Source: Acidocella sp. KAb 2-4
Lineage (GTDB): Bacteria > Pseudomonadota > Alphaproteobacteria > Acetobacterales > Acetobacteraceae
Length of the DNA: 64,000 bases
Direction of reading: 5' to 3'
Assembly: GCF_020567705.1 (NCBI RefSeq)
Contig: NZ_JAJDJU010000001.1
Coordinates: 62,001 to 126,000 of the forward strand
Below, piece by piece: positions 60,432-64,000 of this stretch. The translations under genes were made by a program, and so were the position numbers. Position 1 is the first letter of the stretch; every line of letters begins with the position of its first letter. The notes under the pieces were generated by a model, which was given only the letters and a program-made list of their open reading frames with translations, searched no databases and had not been told where the DNA came from.

Positions 60432-62360
60432 ATGCCTGTAATCACACTGCCCGATGGTTCCGTTCGCTCCTTCGATGGCGCGGTGACGGGCACTACCATC
60501 GCCGAGGCGATCGGGCCGGGGCTGGCCCGCGCCGCGCTCGTCATGGTGGTGAATGGCGTGGACATGGACATGGCGCGCGAGATCACCGAGGATTCCGCGG
60601 TGAAGTTCATCACCCGCAAGGATGAGGCGGCGCTGGAGCTGATCCGCCACGACGCGGCGCATATCATGGCCGAGGCGGTGCAGGAGCTTTATCCCGGCAC
60701 GCAGGTGACGATCGGCCCCGCCATCGAGAACGGGTTCTACTACGATTTCTACCGCAATGAGCCGTTCAAGCCCGAGGATCTGCCTGCCATCGAGGCGAAG
60801 ATGCGCGAGATCGTGGCGCGCAACGAGAAATTCGTGCGTGAAGTGTGGAGCCGCGACGCGGCGATTGATTTCTTCGCCGCCAAGGGTGAGCGCTTCAAGG
60901 CCGAGCTGATCCGCGACCTGCGGGAGAGCGAGACGATCACCATCTACCGCCAGGGCGAGTGGCTCGATCTCTGCCGCGGGCCGCATCTGCGCTCCACCGC
61001 CGATATCGGTACCGCCTTCAAGCTGATGAAGGTCGCGGGCGCCTATTGGCGCGGTGACGCCAAAAACCCGATGCTGAGCCGTATCTATGGTACCGCCTGG
61101 CGCGACCAGAAGGAGCTGGATGCCTATCTGCACCAGCTGGAGGAGGCCGAGCGCCGCGACCACCGCAAGATCGGCCGCGAGATGGACCTGTTCCACATCC
61201 AGGAAGAGGCGGTGGGCAGCATCTTCTGGCACCAGAAGGGTTGGAAGCTCTACCGCACGGTGGAGGCCTATATCCGCCGCCGCCTGGAGCAATCCGGCTA
61301 TGAGGAAGTGCGCACGCCGCAGCTGGTGGACCGCAAGCTGTGGGAGATGTCCGGCCATTGGGACAAATATCGCAAGAACATGTTCATCGCCGAGGTGGTG
61401 GAAGAAGACACCATGCTGGCGCTGAAGCCGATGAACTGCCCCTGCCATGTGCAGATCTTCAAGCAGGGGCTGCGCTCTTACCGCCAGCTGCCGTTACGCA
61501 TGGCGGAGTTCGGCTCCTGCCACCGCTATGAGCCCTCGGGCGCGCTGCACGGCATCATGCGCGTGCGCGCCTTCACGCAGGATGACGCGCATATCTTCTG
61601 CACCGAGGACCAGATCGCTGATGAGACGGTGAAGTTCGTCGAGCTACTGGAGAGCGTGTACAAGGATTTCGGCTTCGAGAGCTTCACCGTGAAATTCTCC
61701 GACCGGCCCGAGGTGCGCGCCGGCGCCGACGAGGTGTGGGACCGCGCCGAGGGCGCGCTGAAGGATGCCTGCGCCAAGGCGGGCGTGGCTTATACGCTCA
61801 ACCCCGGCGAGGGCGCGTTTTACGGGCCGAAGCTGGAATTCGTGCTGCGCGACGCCATCGGGCGCGACTGGCAATGCGGCACCATCCAGGTGGATTTCGT
61901 GCTGCCCGAGCGGCTGGACGCGGAATATGTGACCTCGGAGAGCGGGCGCGCCCGCCCGGTGATGCTGCACCGCGCGATCATCGGCAGCTTCGAGCGCTTC
62001 CTGGGCATCCTGATCGAGCAATATGCCGGGCGCTTCCCGCTCTGGCTGGCGCCGACCCAGGCGGTGGTGGCGACCATCGTGTCGGACGCCGATGACTACG
62101 CGGCCGAGGTGGCGGCGGCGCTGAACAAGGCCGGGTTGGCGGCGGAACTGGATGTGAGCAACCAGAAGATTCAGGCCAAGATCCGCGAGCATTCGCTGCA
62201 TCACGTACCGAACATCCTGGTGGTGGGGCGCAAGGAGGCCGAGGAGCGCAAGGTCGCCCTGCGGCGGCTGGGCGGCGCGGCGCAGGAGATTTTGCCCCTG
62301 GAAGACGCCATCGCCCAGCTCAAGGCCGAGGCGACGCCGCCCGATCTGCGGAGGGCGTGA
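60432..62360 (+). CDS. thrS: threonyl-tRNA synthetase
   Basis: Class II synthetase charging tRNA-Thr. ATG 60432 follows AGAGAGAG and gives 642 residues. Domains in order: TGS (1-60), editing domain with [12 protein letters not shown] (HxxxH near 76) and [20 protein letters not shown] near 180, catalytic core with motif 2 [20 protein letters not shown] near 362 and motif 3 [16 protein letters not shown] near 518, then the anticodon-binding domain ([20 protein letters not shown]). No T-box or attenuator-like leader was seen. Confidence 0.97.
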   Translation: MPVITLPDGSVRSFDGAVTGTTIAEAIGPGLARAALVMVVNGVDMDMAREITEDSAVKFITRKDEAALELIRHDAAHIMAEAVQELYPGTQVTIGPAIENGFYYDFYRNEPFKPEDLPAIEAKMREIVARNEKFVREVWSRDAAIDFFAAKGERFKAELIRDLRESETITIYRQGEWLDLCRGPHLRSTADIGTAFKLMKVAGAYWRGDAKNPMLSRIYGTAWRDQKELDAYLHQLEEAERRDHRKIGREMDLFHIQEEAVGSIFWHQKGWKLYRTVEAYIRRRLEQSGYEEVRTPQLVDRKLWEMSGHWDKYRKNMFIAEVVEEDTMLALKPMNCPCHVQIFKQGLRSYRQLPLRMAEFGSCHRYEPSGALHGIMRVRAFTQDDAHIFCTEDQIADETVKFVELLESVYKDFGFESFTVKFSDRPEVRAGADEVWDRAEGALKDACAKAGVAYTLNPGEGAFYGPKLEFVLRDAIGRDWQCGTIQVDFVLPERLDAEYVTSESGRARPVMLHRAIIGSFERFLGILIEQYAGRFPLWLAPTQAVVATIVSDADDYAAEVAAALNKAGLAAELDVSNQKIQAKIREHSLHHVPNILVVGRKEAEERKVALRRLGGAAQEILPLEDAIAQLKAEATPPDLRRA

Positions 62361-62361
62361 G

Positions 62362-62994
62362 GTGTCGCTGAAGATCGGCATCGTTCCCGTCACCGCGTTT
62401 CAGCAGAATTGCACCATCCTGTGGGATGACGCGACCATGCAGGGCAGCATCGTGGACCCGGGCGGCGATGTGCCGGACCTGCTGGACCTGCTGAACAAGG
62501 CGGGCATCACGCTCACCGGCATCTACATCACCCATGGCCATATGGACCATGCCGGAGGCGCGGCCGCGCTTTCCGAGGCGACGGGCGTGGCGGTGACCGG
62601 GCCTGATATCGCCGATAAATTCCTGCTCGAAGACATGGAGAGCGCGGCCAAGCGCTTCGGCCTCGTCGCGCGCAACTGCACGCCCACCGCCTGGGTGAAG
62701 GAGGGCGACATTATCACCCTCGGCGGCGCTGAATTTGAAGTGCGGCATTGCCCCGGCCATACGCCCGGCCATGTGGTGTTCATCAACCACGCGCATAAAT
62801 TCTGCATCGTTGGCGATGTGCTGTTCCGCGGCTCAATCGGGCGCACCGATCTTGGCGCCTATGGCAACCATGAGCAGTTGATCGCGAGCATCCGCGCCAA
62901 GCTGCTCAGCCTGCCCGATGATTACCAGTTTACCTGCGGGCACGGGCCGAGCTCGACCATTGGCGAAGAGCGGCGCAGCAACCCGTTTCTATAA
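62362..62994 (+). CDS. metallo-beta-lactamase fold hydrolase (glyoxalase II-like, YcbL type)
   Basis: A 210-residue hydrolase starting with GTG two bases after thrS. The metal-binding motif THGHMDHAGG is at about residue 53, followed by HCPGHTPGHVVF near 129 and VGDVLFRGSIGRTDLG near 149. It ends with a further ligand in FTCGHGPSSTIGEE. It lacks the C-terminal helical domain of full GloB, so it is like the compact YcbL-type enzymes; the thioester substrate is a guess. Confidence 0.9.
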   Translation: MSLKIGIVPVTAFQQNCTILWDDATMQGSIVDPGGDVPDLLDLLNKAGITLTGIYITHGHMDHAGGAAALSEATGVAVTGPDIADKFLLEDMESAAKRFGLVARNCTPTAWVKEGDIITLGGAEFEVRHCPGHTPGHVVFINHAHKFCIVGDVLFRGSIGRTDLGAYGNHEQLIASIRAKLLSLPDDYQFTCGHGPSSTIGEERRSNPFL

Positions 62995-63660
62995 CGGGTC
63001 GATATCCACCCAGGAGAGATGTCCGCCCTTGCCGGCGCCGGTGTCGAGAAACACCGCGGTGCCGCCGCTGCGGGCGGTGCGGACATACGGGCGGCCATCG
63101 GTGCTGCGCTGGTCATGCCCGGCATACACGGTCAGCCCGGCGGGAATATCCTCGACCCAGCGCAGCAGCCGCTCGGGCTTGCCGGAGCCGGTGACGCGGC
63201 CGCTGGTCTGGCCATAGAGCGCGCGAGAGAGCAGCGGCCCGGCGCGGCCGGGGGGAAAGGGCGGCGGCGCCTCGACCAGCATGCCCGGATGAAACGCGCC
63301 ATGCACGAAAAACATCTCGCCAATCTGCGCCCAGGCTGGCGCGGCCATAATCGTCTCGCGCGTGCGCTCGCGCAGATGGAGGGGAAGTTCAACCAGGGTT
63401 CGGGCCAGCGGGGCGCCGCGCACATTGTCGCCGCGCAGGGCGCGGGCGAGTTTGAAATCGTGATTGCCTAGGATGAACAGGCCGCGCTTTTCCTCCAGCA
63501 GCCGGAACATGATATGCAGCGCGCCGGGCGTGTCCGGCCCGTCATCGACCAGATCGCCAAGCTGGATGACGAAACGGTCGGTCTCGGCGGCGGCGGCGAA
63601 GGCCCGGGAATCACCGTGGACATCACCGACAACGCGCAGCCTCGCGCCTGGGGGAATCAT
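62989..63660 (-). CDS. metallophosphoesterase (Ser/Thr phosphatase / ApaH-like)
   Basis: A 223-residue calcineurin-like phosphoesterase. The dimetal motifs are intact: GDVHGD near residue 12, LGDLVDDGPDTPG near 35, GNHDFKL near 63, VHGAFHPGM near 118 and AGHDQRSTDGRP near 178. Reverse strand; its stop overlaps the end of the convergent hydrolase gene by 6 bases. Possible substrates are phosphoproteins or dinucleoside polyphosphates. Confidence 0.87.
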   Translation of the reverse strand: MIPPGARLRVVGDVHGDSRAFAAAAETDRFVIQLGDLVDDGPDTPGALHIMFRLLEEKRGLFILGNHDFKLARALRGDNVRGAPLARTLVELPLHLRERTRETIMAAPAWAQIGEMFFVHGAFHPGMLVEAPPPFPPGRAGPLLSRALYGQTSGRVTGSGKPERLLRWVEDIPAGLTVYAGHDQRSTDGRPYVRTARSGGTAVFLDTGAGKGGHLSWVDIDPL

Positions 63661-63767
63661 GCGCAGCCGCCTGAAATTGCTGACCTTAACAACATTACAA
63701 CTGTTACATGGTCGGCCCCGGACGAATTGGCAAGATTGCGCCAGGATGAAACGGCAATAACCTTGCC

Positions 63768-64000
63768 TTAAGCGTCCTTCAATGTCTGATACGCGGCGAG
63801 CGCGCGCTCACGTCCCGTGGCGAGGTCGATGACCGGGCGGGGGTAGTTGCCGCCCAGCTTTACCCCGGCATGGGCCAGGATCGCCGGGTCGGTCTCCCAC
63901 GGCGTGTGAATGCAGGCGGCGGGGAGCTTTGCCAGTTCCGGCACGAAGCGGCGGACATAGGCGCCCTCGGGGTCGAATTTCAGGCCCTGCAGCACCGGGT
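63768..64000 (-). CDS. DNA photolyase, C-terminal end only (partial)
   Basis: Reverse gene cut by the window edge; only the last 77 codons are seen. NPVLQGLKFDPEGAYVRRFV and VPELAKLPAACIHTPWE are the conserved FAD-domain end of class I cyclobutane pyrimidine dimer photolyases, and the tail GYxxPIVD-like region appears as NYPRPVIDLATGRERALAAY. The N-terminus and antenna domain lie outside the window, so photolyase and cryptochrome-like forms cannot be separated. Confidence 0.88.
   Translation of the reverse strand, partial: PVLQGLKFDPEGAYVRRFVPELAKLPAACIHTPWETDPAILAHAGVKLGGNYPRPVIDLATGRERALAAYQTLKDA

Overview
The window is a GC-rich alphaproteobacterial chromosome segment. Several things point to the Rhodospirillales, most likely Acetobacteraceae: LpxI rather than LpxH, an LptCAB-RpoN-HPF block, a Tad/Flp pilus locus and a long-form HPF. 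The genus is my inference and was not tested. About three quarters of the window is ordinary chromosome. One segment, roughly 5.85-20.81 kb, is visibly less GC-rich and is an integrated element.

Layout. Positions 1-5640 hold a lipid A / surface glycan block: the end of an upstream gene, lpxA, lpxI, a glyoxalase-type gene, a sulfotransferase and two glycosyltransferases. A tRNA-Asn and the 5' part of a tRNA-Leu(CAA) follow. The element runs from 5852 to 20807, with an identical 29-bp core at both ends (5852-5880 and 20808-20836). It carries a tyrosine integrase, a complete second tRNA-Leu(CAA) with its own promoter, a very large DUF4011/SF1-helicase/nuclease protein, a small gene with palindromes upstream, a 12-bp tandem repeat, a type I restriction-modification operon (hsdM-hsdS-hsdR) and a RES/Xre toxin-antitoxin pair. 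The host tRNA-Leu is cut in two by the element, and the internal full-length tRNA looks like the replacement. This is the most interesting structure in the window.

From 20.9 to 30.8 kb lies a Tad pilus operon (flp, cpaA, cpaB, cpaC, a short lipoprotein, cpaE, cpaF, tadB, tadC, tadD) ended by a clear terminator. No tadE/F/G genes are present here. Next come gltX (reverse), comEC and a dispersed exopolysaccharide set: Wzz/tyrosine kinase, acyltransferase, beta-barrel protein and a WecG-type transferase. These are followed by fumC and map. From 48.65 down to 42.39 kb a single reverse unit, rnd-kdsD-lptC-lptA-lptB-rpoN-hpf, ends at a strong terminator; it couples Kdo and LPS transport genes to sigma-54 and ribosome hibernation.

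The right part holds tRNA-Leu(CAG), an NDUFA9-like protein, gltD-gltB (glutamate synthase) with an inverted repeat upstream, a GST, an SDR protein, an alpha/beta hydrolase, two LPS-type glycosyltransferases, thrS, a metallo-beta-lactamase-fold hydrolase, a metallophosphoesterase and the C-terminal end of a DNA photolyase cut by the window edge.

Gene starts were moved inward from the longest open frame wherever a ribosome binding site, signal peptide or family N-terminus supported it. All family assignments come from reading motifs by eye; no database search was run.
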